Translations under genes and position numbers: made by a program | Shown: one piece after another, positions 18,216 through 26,960 of the stretch | Position numbering within the stretch: the stretch's first letter is position 1 | Layout of the letters: each line of letters opens with the position of its first letter | The notes under the pieces: model-generated | Seen by the model: the letters and a program-made list of their open reading frames with translations, nothing else | What the model was told of the DNA's origin: nothing | Databases searched by the model: none | Assembly (NCBI RefSeq): GCF_001298445.1 | Contig: NZ_CP012036.1 | Location: forward strand, 4,087,860-4,151,859 | DNA from: Nostoc piscinale CENA21 | GTDB taxonomy: Bacteria; Cyanobacteriota; Cyanobacteriia; Cyanobacteriales; Nostocaceae | Reading direction: 5' to 3' | Length of the DNA stretch: 64,000 nucleotides

Positions 18216-18529
18216 AGTATGAAGGGTGAAGTATGAAGGGTGAAGGGTGAACATTTCTAGGACTAGGATTTCACTGTTTAAATCAAGTTGTGGCAGTCGA
18301 AGTATAGGTGATGACCTTTAAAAAGCGTAAATGCCTTGCACATTAAGACTTTCACCTCCTCTGCTTGGTGAGCGTAGCCGAACCACTGCCTCCTGCTATG
18401 GAAATTGTTTCAGACTTCATACTTCATACTTTCTTTCCAAATGTATTTTACGTAGTCTTTTTGTAACAAAAGCTTACATAAAATTGGCAATCAATGACAT
18501 AATTATTTCTTCCTTGTTGTGCTTGACTC
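18216..18529. other. Repeat-containing spacer after murE
   Basis: A 314-bp spacer. Immediately after the murE stop comes a small direct repeat (GAAGTATGAAGGGTGAAGTATGAAGGGTGAA, units of 14-15 bp). Dispersed repeat fragments (GGTGAGCGTAGCCGAACCACTGCC) follow around 18367-18395. A short reading frame across this segment is repeat-derived. The AT-rich last 90 bp should hold the promoter of the histidine kinase gene. Confidence 0.5.
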
Positions 18530-19945
18530 ATGAATGATTCTCTGCGTAAGGAGTTATCCGTCTATCAGCTGGCTTTGGGAGTGGAAACACCACCTCAACC
18601 ATTGCCAAGCAATCCTGCTAGTTTGTTATCGCTGCTGAGGTCACAAATTGATTTATTGATTGAACAACAAATTACGGCAACTTTTTGGGTTAAGTTACCA
18701 CCGGGAAAAATTTGGCACGCAGAATTAAAGCGTTATCAATCTGCGATGAGTGCATCTGGCGTAATTAATATTTGTCGGATAGATAAAATCAATACTGGGG
18801 CAGAAGATCAGGTGACAGATGAAACCAACCCACAGCAACAAAATTGGGTACAGTTATTATCAAATTATCAATTACGGCGAGAATACTTTTTTATAGTATC
18901 CGCGCCGCAATTTTGTAGTTTAATTGTGGCGCGTCGTCCCCGCAAAAGAAATCAAAACCGCCAAACTCATAAAGCCAAAACAGGTAAAATTCCCTCATTG
19001 CTGGCTGTGATGACAATGGAAGGCAGAATCATTCAGCAAGTTTTAGATGGTCTCAAACAAGTAGCAGTACCGGAATCATCGGCAGTTTTTCCGGCTGAGT
19101 TGATTTATCCCAGTACCATCGAACCCGCACTCATCAGTCAACTCATTGCTAAACAACTCCAGCGCCAAAATTCCATTCAACGTCAAATTACTAATAAACG
19201 CATTGCCAAATTACGAGAGCAAAATCAAAAGCTTCAAAACAAAGAACAACTCAAAGATGATTATTTAAGTAGTGTGTGCCAAGAACTGCGGACACCTTTA
19301 ACACACATGAAAACTGCATTGTCGCTGTTAAATTCACCTACGATTAAACCACCACAGCGACAACGTTATTTACAAATGCTAAATACTCAGTGCGATCGCC
19401 AAAGTATATTAATCACTGGTTTACTGGATCTGGTCAACCTAGAACATAATTTAGAAACCACCAGCTTAGAATTAGTACGTCTGTCAGATATCGTCCCTGG
19501 CGTAGTTAGCACCTACCAGCCTGTAGCTCAAGAAAAAGGCATCATGCTTGCCTACACTGTACCGACAGAACTACCAGGGGTTTGGTGTGTCACTGGTGGA
19601 TTAAAGCAAATAGTGATTAACTTGCTGCAAAACAGTATTAAGTTTACCCCCAAAGGTGGACAAGTCTGGGTAAGAGCGCGTCTTCAAGCCGATTATGTCC
19701 AGTTAGAATTCCGTGATACAGGTATTGGCATTGCGGAAAGTGAAATTGGCAAAATCTTTGATTGCTTTTATCGAGTCCGTTCGGGAACTACTGAAGATTT
19801 GAGTGGTGCTGGCTTAGGTTTAACAGTTGTTAAGCGGTTATTGTGGCGCTGCGGAGGTTCTATTTCTGTCAGAAGTAAACTAGATGAAGGGTCTACTTTT
19901 ACAATCCAGTTAGTTACGAATCGCAACAAAATCCCGTTTAAATAA
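18530..19945 (+). CDS. Histidine-kinase-like protein without the phospho-accepting His
   Basis: A 471-residue soluble protein. Residues 30-225 form a sensory region that may be DICT-like (uncertain). Next come a short coiled coil (225-243), a HisKA-like dimerisation helix and a HATPase_c domain. The H-box reads Y-L-S-S-V-C-Q-E-L-R-T-P-L: Gln251 (codon CAA at 19280-19282) stands where the phosphorylated His belongs. The ATP-binding boxes look intact: N-L-L-Q-N-S-I-K-F (N), D-T-G-I-G-I (G1), and G-A-G-L-G-L (G2). ATP binding is therefore likely, but normal autophosphorylation is not; it may be a pseudokinase or an allosteric partner of another kinase. No response regulator is adjacent. Confidence 0.85.
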   Translation: MNDSLRKELSVYQLALGVETPPQPLPSNPASLLSLLRSQIDLLIEQQITATFWVKLPPGKIWHAELKRYQSAMSASGVINICRIDKINTGAEDQVTDETNPQQQNWVQLLSNYQLRREYFFIVSAPQFCSLIVARRPRKRNQNRQTHKAKTGKIPSLLAVMTMEGRIIQQVLDGLKQVAVPESSAVFPAELIYPSTIEPALISQLIAKQLQRQNSIQRQITNKRIAKLREQNQKLQNKEQLKDDYLSSVCQELRTPLTHMKTALSLLNSPTIKPPQRQRYLQMLNTQCDRQSILITGLLDLVNLEHNLETTSLELVRLSDIVPGVVSTYQPVAQEKGIMLAYTVPTELPGVWCVTGGLKQIVINLLQNSIKFTPKGGQVWVRARLQADYVQLEFRDTGIGIAESEIGKIFDCFYRVRSGTTEDLSGAGLGLTVVKRLLWRCGGSISVRSKLDEGSTFTIQLVTNRNKIPFK

Positions 19946-20091
19946 TTGGCGTTGCTGATTAAGGGGATAAATTTTGTTTCGCGCAAAGGTGCAAAGGCGC
20001 TAAAAATCAATCTTTCATTTTGCTTCGATATCTCAATTCATCCCGCATTTATACAACGCCCAAAATTTTATTCTGACTTCTGACTTCTTAT

Positions 20092-21078
20092 TTATTGCGG
20101 GTACTCATGGGAGACAAAAGGGATATCCACAATTTCACCTTCAACTTCTCCGATTTTGACCTTTAAGCCCATACCGCCAGCTTTGGTACGGATGTAACCA
20201 AGTCCAAAGTAACCGTCACTGGTTTCGGTATAGCTGGTGAGTTTGCCGATTTTTTCATCTCCTAGGGCGATCGCACTACCAATTTCCACTGGGGCGCTGA
20301 GGCGAATCCCCCAAAGATTTTGTTTGACACCTTTATAAGTATTTAACCGGGCGATGGTTTCTTGTCCGATGTAACAGCCTTTATTAAAGGATATAGTCTG
20401 CCATAAACCCACTTCTAGCGGATTGTAATCATCTGTGAGTTCTGCATCTGGGGTTGGTCTACCTTGGAGAATGCGTAAGGTTTCCCAAGCGTGATCGCTC
20501 AATTCTACAGCCCCAAATTCTAATATTTGTTGCCATAGTTTTTGTTTCTCTATGGCTGGCAGAATTAAGGTATACCCAGGCAAAGCTAACCCACTCCCTA
20601 CAGCGACAATCACCCCACCGTCAACTAATAAGTGATTGCCGTCAGGTTGACCGATAATTGCCCCTGCACCTAATTTTTCCACAATCGCATCACTATCTGG
20701 CCCGATGAGGCTAAAGGTTGCAGTTTCCTCTGTTACGTCGGTTAACTGTACTTTATCTGCAAAAAAGATGTAGCGGTCTAGCCATTGCATCAAAAATTCT
20801 CGACGATTGGGCGAAACCAACAGCAGTACCGCATCATCCAGAATGTACGCACTCACCAAGTCAATTGTCCGGGCTGTGGATGTCACCATCACCGTGTCAC
20901 AGCCTTGTCCTGGTTTGCGGCTTTGAAAATCGTTGGTACTTTGATTGTGTAAAAACCGGATGCGATCATCATCTGCAACCTGGATACGTCCCCAAAACGA
21001 GCGATCGCACACAGCCACCCCTTCTCTTGCGGCTTGGATAGCGATCGCGTCTTTACCGTCAATTGTTGATGCTGGCAT
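20092..21078 (-). CDS. ygfZ: YgfZ/GcvT-type folate-binding protein
   Basis: A 328-residue member of the COG0354 family, related to the glycine-cleavage T protein. The signature K-G-C-Y-I-G-Q-E-T at about 235-243 contains the conserved Cys. The N-terminal part has F-L-H-N-Q-S-T-N-D, typical of the folate-binding GcvT fold. In E. coli, YgfZ uses tetrahydrofolate to support iron-sulphur cluster assembly or repair of certain enzymes. The same role is inferred here, relevant to a photosynthetic cell with a heavy Fe-S load. ATG at 21078; single gene, convergent with the histidine kinase gene. Confidence 0.9.
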   Translation of the reverse strand: MPASTIDGKDAIAIQAAREGVAVCDRSFWGRIQVADDDRIRFLHNQSTNDFQSRKPGQGCDTVMVTSTARTIDLVSAYILDDAVLLLVSPNRREFLMQWLDRYIFFADKVQLTDVTEETATFSLIGPDSDAIVEKLGAGAIIGQPDGNHLLVDGGVIVAVGSGLALPGYTLILPAIEKQKLWQQILEFGAVELSDHAWETLRILQGRPTPDAELTDDYNPLEVGLWQTISFNKGCYIGQETIARLNTYKGVKQNLWGIRLSAPVEIGSAIALGDEKIGKLTSYTETSDGYFGLGYIRTKAGGMGLKVKIGEVEGEIVDIPFVSHEYPQ

Positions 21079-21697
21079 GATAGTGAAGAACTGCCCTGTT
21101 TCAAAGTTTACGCACTGGAAATCTTAGCAAATCCAGGTTTACTGCTTCAATGACTATATGACTAATGATATTGCCTTAGCTTTCTTTACAATTCTTTATA
21201 AAATAGGGCGATTAATTACAACTAGCACTTTCATCAGTTTTTTGCATCCCTAGTAGTAGTGAATTAATCAAAAAAAATTATTGAAAAAAACCGCCAAAAA
21301 TTAAAAATTAATTTACAACAACTTTTCTCACCAGTATGCAATTGGCAATATATTGATTATTGCCGTCTATATTGCCTGATAAATAAGGATTTTGTGGCTA
21401 TTTATTAGTTAAAAACTATATGAGAAGGAAGATGAAATGTGATTTAATTTACTAATTTAATAGCCAATTTTGCGGTCATTAATCAAGCATGATTTTCTAC
21501 ATCAAAAATTTTCCGTATTTTTATTTACCAAATTATGCTGAAATTCACACAATCTTCAGAAAGAAAAACTTAGAAAACTCTGATGAAGGAGCTAAAGTTT
21601 TGTTAAGATGCAATTGCTAGGAATTTTTCAACGGGAATTATAGTCAGCGTGTTGAGAAATAAGTACCACTAGCCATATAGAGTTCAAAGGTGATGCA
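21079..21697. other. Long AT-rich intergenic region
   Basis: A 619-bp stretch with no convincing gene. It is strongly AT-rich between 21170 and 21560, with no hairpin-rich repeat. It separates ygfZ (minus) from the small membrane-protein gene (plus), so both promoters should lie here. A small RNA is possible, but I see no recognisable RNA motif. Confidence 0.4.
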
Positions 21698-21835
21698 ATG
21701 ACCACCTATATTTTTTTTGATGATGCCCTGCGGATGCTTACTAACGCCTATTTGTTATCAGCTGTCCTGCTAATCGCAGCTTCTGGTATAGGGTTAGCAG
21801 TGATAGAAACAATTGAAAAAACAGGAGAACGCTAA
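21698..21835 (+). CDS. Putative 45-aa single-pass membrane protein
   Basis: A short frame from ATG 21698 to TAA 21833-21835. The N-terminus is M-T-T-Y-I-F-F-D-D-A-L-R-M-L-T. A hydrophobic helix of about 20 residues follows (Y-L-L-S-A-V-L-L-I-A-A-S-G-I-G-L-A-V-I), then a charged end E-T-I-E-K-T-G-E-R. A weak purine-rich AAAGGTGA lies six bases upstream. The size and layout resemble small accessory subunits of photosynthetic or respiratory membrane complexes, but I cannot match it to a named one. It includes a T8 run in the coding frame. Real but unassigned is my best call. Confidence 0.5.
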   Translation: MTTYIFFDDALRMLTNAYLLSAVLLIAASGIGLAVIETIEKTGER

Positions 21836-22013
21836 ATTAAAGCCTGAAGGTGTACTACTTGCAGAAAACCACGAAGCGCAAGTAGGTGTTCGCCGCAAAG
21901 AAATCCTGGGAACACTAAATTGTGAAAGTCTCACAGCGTTGCAGAATTACCTGTAAGTTCAAAACATCCAGGTAGCTGTGCGCTAATGAGACCTAAATCC
22001 AGGAGCAATAAAA

Positions 22014-22464
22014 ATGAATTTAGTAGACACAATCCTGGGCAAAGAAAACCAAGCCCCAGAAAAGTTGACATCAGCCGAAGCTTTTGCTGCTATTGCTTTA
22101 GTCGCGGTTACTTCAGATGCTGTACTTTCAGAACAGCAAGTGCGTAGTATTTGTTCTGCATTATCACGGCTCAAGCTTTTTAGCAGTTATTCCGAAGACC
22201 TTATCAAGAAACTGTTAGAAAAAAACCTAAATATTCTGCGCTGCGATGGTTTTAATGCTTTATTTAATGCAGCTAAAGAATCTTTATCGCCAGAATTGCG
22301 AGAAGTAGCTTTTGCTGTCGCTGCTGATTTGGTAATGACTGAAAGCGTAGTTACGGAAGAAGAAAAAAATTTTTTTAAATGACTTGTATCAGGCTTTAGA
22401 TATTCCACGCGATAACGCGATTAAAATCTTGCAAGTTTTAATGGTGAAGAATCAAAGCGAATGA
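22014..22464 (+). CDS. TerB-like tellurite-resistance domain protein, 3' end frame-broken
   Basis: A helical protein of the TerB-like type. It begins M-N-L-V-D-T-I-L, followed by S-A-E-A-F-A-A-I-A-L-V-A-V and a second half with R-E-V-A-F-A-V-A-A-D-L-V-M-T-E-S-x-V-T-E-E-E. As sequenced, translation stops at 22382 (122 residues) just after an A7T7 run (22363-22376). Removing one base from the run continues the frame as L-N-D-L-Y-Q-A-L-D-I-P-x-D-N-A-I-K-I to a stop at 22464, a family-like end (about 149 residues). The TerB fold may bind metal at acidic residues; the role is unknown. ATG at 22014 with GGAG 11-14 bases upstream. Confidence 0.75.
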
Positions 22465-22749
22465 GCTTCAAGTAGTCTAACGCATCTAAAATATTTTGGA
22501 ATTTTCTCTAACTTGACTCAGTTCAAGTTATAGATTTGGCTGCTTAAAACTAAGTTACACATTCTTCCGTTAATGATGATTCCTTGTCACTGGCTAGTAT
22601 AATTTAAATTCAAGTTTTGGTGTATGGTTATATATGAGTTTATAGTTATATAACTCATTTAAATACCACAGTATATCGATTGTAATAGTGGCTTATCAGC
22701 ACAAATTTGAGTATACTGTGTTTAAAAGTTAATTATTAAGTTTTTTGTC

Positions 22750-23301
22750 ATGGCAATCCTATTACGAGAAGATGGTACAGTCGAGAGTGATTTCAGCGAG
22801 ATAGTGCGTGAACTTGCGCCTATTGGTGTGTATCTCAAGCACTATGACCCTGGAACATCGCTACTGTTTACGAATCTTTTAGAACAGGATGTTTTGACAG
22901 CTTTAGAGAAGCAATACATTGTTGATTTACATAACAGTGTGTTTGAATTTCTCCAACAAGAAAATGGTTCTCTTTGGTGTGATTTGCTGAATGTGCATCC
23001 AGGAGTGCCGAATCTTCAGATGTTGAATGATACTTATAGTCGTTACCATACACACACTGCGGCTGAACCACTGTATGTCTTAGCGGGAGAAATGATTTTT
23101 GGCTTTGTCAGATCCGATGGTAGCCAAGTCCAAGTTTTAGTACAATCTCAAGACTATATTTCTATACCCGCAGGTGTGGAGCATTGGTGTAGTTTGACAG
23201 CATCGTTAAATTTTAAAGCTGTGCGCTATTTCACATCAGCCGAGGGTTGGCTACCCAATTACACAGGTACGCAGTTAAGTGATGCGCGTCACCAGCCCTA
23301 A
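22750..23301 (+). CDS. mtnD: Acireductone-dioxygenase-like cupin
   Basis: A 183-residue cupin of the ARD family, which oxidises acireductone in the methionine salvage pathway. The metal ligands are all present: H-T-H-T-A-A-E gives the H-x-H-x3-E set (near residues 99-105), and a later His sits in I-P-A-G-V-E-H-W. The downstream segment F-K-A-V-R-Y-F-T-x-x-E-G-W-x-P-x-Y-T-G is typical of ARD. No other salvage genes are in the window, so the assignment rests on the sequence alone. It is followed 55 bp later by the peroxiredoxin gene. Confidence 0.85.
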   Translation: MAILLREDGTVESDFSEIVRELAPIGVYLKHYDPGTSLLFTNLLEQDVLTALEKQYIVDLHNSVFEFLQQENGSLWCDLLNVHPGVPNLQMLNDTYSRYHTHTAAEPLYVLAGEMIFGFVRSDGSQVQVLVQSQDYISIPAGVEHWCSLTASLNFKAVRYFTSAEGWLPNYTGTQLSDARHQP

Positions 23302-23356
23302 TTATCGTAATATCATTCATAGTTAAAAAGATGCGATCGCAATTTTTGAAATACCT

Positions 23357-23815
23357 ATGGCTGTTAAAGTTGGAGACATTGCTCCTGATTTCAACTTACC
23401 TGCTCAAAATGGTGCAACAGTCAGCTTAAAAGACTTTCGTGGTCAAAAAGCTGTTGTACTGTACTTTTATCCCAAAGACGATACACCTGGATGCACAGCC
23501 GAATCTTGTGCTTTCCGCGACCAATATGAAGTGTTTAAAGATGCTGGCGCGGAAGTGATTGGTGTAAGTGGTGATTCCAGCGAATCTCACCAACGGTTTG
23601 CAGCGAAATATAATTTACCGTTTGTTCTTTTGAGTGACAAAGGCGACCAAGTACGCAAGCAATATGGTGCGACTGCGGCTTTTGGTTTATTTCCTGGCCG
23701 TGTCACCTATGTGATTGATCAGCAGGGAGTTGTGCAGTATGTGTTTGATTCAATGCTGAACTTTCAAGGGCATGTTACAGAAGCACTGAAGACTTTGCAA
23801 ACTCTGAGTAAGTGA
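23357..23815 (+). CDS. bcp: Peroxiredoxin Q / BCP
   Basis: A 152-residue thiol peroxidase that reduces H2O2 and organic hydroperoxides, protecting the photosynthetic cell. The peroxidatic Cys is in D-D-T-P-G-C-T-A-E-S-C, with the resolving Cys five residues later, the pattern of the PrxQ/BCP subgroup. The start M-A-V-K-V-G-D-I-A-P-D-F is typical. It is preceded by a HIP1-containing spacer and followed by a repeat/hairpin region. Confidence 0.95.
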   Translation: MAVKVGDIAPDFNLPAQNGATVSLKDFRGQKAVVLYFYPKDDTPGCTAESCAFRDQYEVFKDAGAEVIGVSGDSSESHQRFAAKYNLPFVLLSDKGDQVRKQYGATAAFGLFPGRVTYVIDQQGVVQYVFDSMLNFQGHVTEALKTLQTLSK

Positions 23816-23916
23816 GTGCTGAGTGCTGAGTATTTTTTTCTCAGCAACGCCAGTTGCTACAACGGAGGGAACCTCCGCAACGCACTGGCTCCTCAGCACT
23901 GTCAACTCAGCACTCT
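23814..23916. repeat. GAGTGCTGAG repeats and palindromic element
   Basis: Directly after the peroxiredoxin stop there are tandem GAGTGCTGA units. Next comes a palindrome at about 23849-23889 (GCCAGTTGC .. CGCACTGGC arms with an inner GGAGG/CCTCC stem), then CTCAGCACT units in inverse orientation. The stretch can fold as nested hairpins and lies between two convergent genes, so it may end both transcripts. Similar GAGTGCTGAG units occur at 15440, 8395 and 26104. Confidence 0.6.
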
Positions 23917-24567
23917 TCATTTAACCGAGTGTGATTTCTCCTGCATCATGATGTTGTTGTGGGAGACCTTACCGTTTTTACCGTTGGTGTGACCGTTATT
24001 ATTGCGGGGTTGAATGACACCGTAACCGCCGTGGTTGCGTTCATAAATAACGTTAATTTCTCCGGTTTCGGCGTTACGGAACATATAAAAGTCGTGTCCC
24101 ACGAGTTGCAATTGTTCCAATGCTTCAGCAAGAGTCATTGGTGGCATGGAAAAATATTTAGTACGGACGACTTCGCTGGGTAATTCGGGAGTGCGATCGC
24201 CGATTAAATCTGGTATTACTGGTTCTGGGACAACTACTTCGTTTGTAGGTTGACTTTGAGTTTTCTTATCTTGTCGTCTTTCTTTATATTTGCGTAATTG
24301 CCGCGCAATTTTATCTGCTACTAAATCTATGCTGGCGTATAAGTTTTCGCTGCTTTCCTCGGCACGGATGACACTTCCATTTGCATAGATAGTGACTTCG
24401 GCTGCTTGTTTCGGATTAATTCGGGGATTGCGAGCTACGCTTAGGTGGACATCCACTTCGTTTGTAATGTTCTGAAAGTGACTAACCGCTTTTTCTATCT
24501 TTTGATGCACGTAATCCCTAATTGCTTCGGTGATTTCAATATTTTTGCCGTGGATGACAAGCTTCAT
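23917..24567 (-). CDS. hpf: Long-form ribosome hibernation promoting factor (LrtA)
   Basis: A 216-residue long HPF/RaiA protein, called LrtA (light-repressed transcript) in cyanobacteria. Residues 1-105 form the ribosome-binding domain, starting M-K-L-V-I-H-G-K-N-I-E-I-T. A charged linker follows. The C-terminal dimerisation domain (about 140-195) contains K-Y-F-S-M-P-P-M-T-x-x-E-A-L-E-Q-L-x-L-V-G-H-D-F-Y-x-F-R. It pairs ribosomes into inactive 100S dimers in darkness or starvation. A long upstream leader (over 200 bp before lipB) fits the known regulation of lrtA through its transcript, though I cannot map the promoter. Confidence 0.95.
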   Translation of the reverse strand: MKLVIHGKNIEITEAIRDYVHQKIEKAVSHFQNITNEVDVHLSVARNPRINPKQAAEVTIYANGSVIRAEESSENLYASIDLVADKIARQLRKYKERRQDKKTQSQPTNEVVVPEPVIPDLIGDRTPELPSEVVRTKYFSMPPMTLAEALEQLQLVGHDFYMFRNAETGEINVIYERNHGGYGVIQPRNNNGHTNGKNGKVSHNNIMMQEKSHSVK

Positions 24568-24999
24568 GTAAACTCTCCCGCTCTATATGTGATGTGTGAT
24601 GTGAGTTTGTTTTGTGTGAAAGTAAGTTGCGGTAAGGTCTATGACTTTTGCCAAAATAAGTTTTTTAGTTTGATGTACTGCTGTGCTTGCTCTAAATTTA
24701 TTGCTTTCAATTTTCACGCGTTCCCTTGTATTGATATCCTCAGTGGATGTCTGCGCTTGTATCTTAATTCTTAGAGTCATCAGCCAGTTCATTCTTTCCT
24801 CTTATTTTGGCGTGATGCTTATTGCAGAGAATTCCTCCTAAGACCATTGCGGTTATTTATATATTCAAACTAGCACTTTGTATTTTCTATAGCAGGTTCC
24901 CTTGACGTTCCTTTAAAATCCTTTGCATTGCTTGACAATTGTTGTGTGCAACTATCAAAGTTGCAATATATTTCATTATTCCTTCAGTTGATTTTTGGC
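24568..24999. promoter_or_regulatory. Shared leader/promoter region of hpf and lipB
   Basis: A 432-bp region between divergent genes. On the minus strand, a frame of 69 codons (24792 to 24583) with AGGAAAG just before its ATG ends 15 bp before hpf. It has no recognisable homology and I treat it as part of the hpf leader, not as a gene. Known lrtA transcripts have long 5' leaders that affect stability in the light. The lipB promoter should lie near 24880-24980. Confidence 0.4.
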
Positions 25000-25668
25000 A
25001 TGATTCGTAGTAATAGACCGCCAGACAAGCGTTGTTTGTTATATGACAAAAAATTGATGTCTTACACAGATGCACACGTATGGCAGCGATCGCTTCTGGC
25101 AGAACGTATTCAAGACCCCAGTCTCGATGATGTGTTAATCTTGCTAGAACACCCGCCTGTCTACACTTTGGGACAAGGCGCAACACCAGAATTTCTCAAG
25201 TTTGACCTTGATCACAGCGGTTTTGAAGTTCACAGAGTTGAGCGTGGTGGCGAAGTAACTTATCATTGTCCTGGTCAATTGGTGGGGTATCCAATTTTAA
25301 ATTTGCAACGCCATCGTAAAGATTTGCATTGGTACTTGCGTCAACTAGAGGAAGTGATTATTCGGGTGTTAGCAATTTATGGTTTGGTAGGCGATCGCAT
25401 TCCTGATTTTACTGGTGTATGGTTAGAAAATCGCAAAGTTGCAGCGATCGGCATTAAAGTCAGCCGTTGGATTACCATGCACGGTTTTGCTTTAAACGTT
25501 TGTCCTGATATGACTGGCTTTCAACATATTGTCCCTTGCGGGATTGCAGATAAACCAGTCGCCAGTCTAGCAGAGTGGATTCCTGATATTACTTGCGAAC
25601 AAGTGCGTCCTCATATTGTGCAATGTTTTGCAGATGTATTTGGTCTTGATGTGATTGAGTTTACTTAA
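25000..25668 (+). CDS. lipB: Octanoyltransferase LipB
   Basis: Transfers octanoyl from acyl carrier protein to a lysine of lipoyl-domain proteins, the first step of lipoate synthesis. I start at ATG 25000 (222 residues). Motifs: L-E-H-P-P-V-Y-T-L-G-Q, R-G-G-E-V-T-Y-H-C-P-G-Q-L-V-G-Y-P, G-V-W-L-E-N-R-K-V-A-A-I-G-I-K with the catalytic Lys, and V-P-C-G-I with the catalytic Cys. Length and motif order are normal. The frame extends upstream to 24928 without family similarity. Confidence 0.95.
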   Translation: MIRSNRPPDKRCLLYDKKLMSYTDAHVWQRSLLAERIQDPSLDDVLILLEHPPVYTLGQGATPEFLKFDLDHSGFEVHRVERGGEVTYHCPGQLVGYPILNLQRHRKDLHWYLRQLEEVIIRVLAIYGLVGDRIPDFTGVWLENRKVAAIGIKVSRWITMHGFALNVCPDMTGFQHIVPCGIADKPVASLAEWIPDITCEQVRPHIVQCFADVFGLDVIEFT

Positions 25669-25902
25669 ATAATTGCAATTTAATAATTTTTTTCTGGTGA
25701 CAGTTGATTTTGTTTGAAATACTACTTAGTAGCCATCGATATAACTTTTATGGTGTTCAGTGGAAGACAGATTGCTAAATTTGCAGGGTGCAAGGGTGCA
25801 GATTTTGTTAGTTACTGAACCGTATTGTTTAACTAAGTTAAAATATGGTGGTTTACTAGTCAAGCAACAAATTCAGTACAAAACTCAACTCAAATCTTAC
25901 GC

Positions 25903-26103
25903 GTGAAATCCCTAATTAATCCTCAAATGTATGCACCTGCGTTAAATTCCCTGAGACAGCGTGACTGGAAAGCGTTGATAGAACTGTTTGACAGGGATGA
26001 TTGCGACGAAATTGAAGCTGATATCAACAAAAATTTGCACTTGAGGACACCTGAACCATGTTGGGAAGATGATCCGTTTGATTTCTTGCGGGAATTTCTT
26101 TAA
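25903..26103 (+). CDS. Small acidic hypothetical protein (66 aa)
   Basis: 66 residues from a GTG at 25903 (alternative ATG at 25927). The protein is soluble and acidic, with L-R-Q-R-D-W-K-A-L-I-E-L-F-D-R-D-D and a Trp/Phe/Asp-rich C-terminus. No known domain is visible. Codon use is like that of its neighbours, and there is no overlap with another gene. The IS1-family element begins 73 bp after its stop. Function unknown. Confidence 0.5.
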   Translation: MKSLINPQMYAPALNSLRQRDWKALIELFDRDDCDEIEADINKNLHLRTPEPCWEDDPFDFLREFL

Positions 26104-26176
26104 GAGTGCTGAGTGCTGAGTAAAAAGTTATAAATCATTCATCTGTAACCCTTATCCCTGAACCCATACAGCTTAC

Positions 26177-26960
26177 GGCGTTGCATAATGAGAATATGAA
26201 TTAGGGTGAATCTTCATGGAATGTCCGCGTTGTAATTCCTCTCATATCCGTAAGAACGGTAGACAAAGAGGTAAACAAAACTACATTTGTGCAGATTGTG
26301 GTCGTCAATTTATTGAATATCACAATCAAAAGGGTTATGGTGACGAAATTAAACGAGAATGCTTAGAAATGTATGTTAATGGTTCTGGTTTCCGTGCCAT
26401 AGAAAGAGTAAAAAAAAGTACATCATACAACAGTAATTTATTGGGTGAAACAAATGGGTGGTCAGTTACCAGAACATCCCGAAACAGCTGAAATACCTGA
26501 AATAACTGAAATTGATGAATTAGAAACTTTTGTCGGGTCAAAAAAAAACAAAATTTGGGTATGGAGTGTAGTCAACCACAAGACTTCGGGGATTTTAGGA
26601 TGGGTTTTAGGAGATAGAAGTTCAGAAACTTTTCAACAGTTGTGGCAGAGGATTAAAGCGTGGAACTCATATTTTTATGTAACGGATGGCTATCCGGTTT
26701 ATCCATGTTTTATTAATCAAGAAGACCATCTTGTGTGTAAAACTTATATGACACGAGTAGAAGGTGAAAATAGCAGATTAAGACATTATTTAGCCCGATT
26801 ACATAGAAAGACTTTTTGTTATTCTAAGTCAGTAGAAATGCTGGAACTCTCTATTAGATTGTTAGTTTATTATCTCCAGCATCGTTGTATTCCAATGCGG
26901 GAGCAAAGCCCCCGCGAGGATATAGCGATCGCATAATTCATCTTGTGATTCAGCAACGCC
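26177..26960 (+). mobile_element. IS1-family insertion sequence, 784 bp
   Basis: The ends are imperfect 25-bp inverted repeats: the left end starts GGCGTTGC at 26177 and the right end finishes GCAACGCC at 26960, with 20 of 25 positions matching. The inside carries a transposase of IS1 type. The 8-9 bases flanking each side do not match (GCTTAC left, AAATATTTT right), so no target duplication is visible. That suggests a deletion or recombination at one side after insertion. The right end abuts a truncated WD40 gene. Confidence 0.85.
26216..26936 (+). CDS. IS1-family transposase (InsA+InsB), frame-broken at A8
   Basis: The N-terminal zinc ribbon M-E-C-P-R-C-N-S-S-H-I-R-K-N-G with a C-A-D-C pair is the InsA part. 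The catalytic part begins I-D-E-L-E-T-F-V-G-S-K-K-N-K and ends with the R-V-E-G-E-N-S-R-L-R region of the DDE-like domain. The two parts are in different frames: 26216-26491 and 26445-26936. Deleting one A from the A8 at 26410-26417 gives a continuous 239-residue product reading E-R-V-K-K-V-H-H-T-T-V-I-Y-W-V-K-Q-M-G. IS1 relatives use A-run slippage between InsA and InsB, but usually in the -1 direction, so a sequencing over-call or a real mutation is as likely. Confidence 0.85.

Noticed and set aside
18331..18537. 68-codon frame before the histidine kinase gene
   Set aside because: Its first half is dispersed repeat sequence and it overlaps the kinase start.
24583..24792. 69-codon gene upstream of hpf
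   Set aside because: No recognisable homology; it lies wholly in the hpf leader. Kept only as a possible leader frame.
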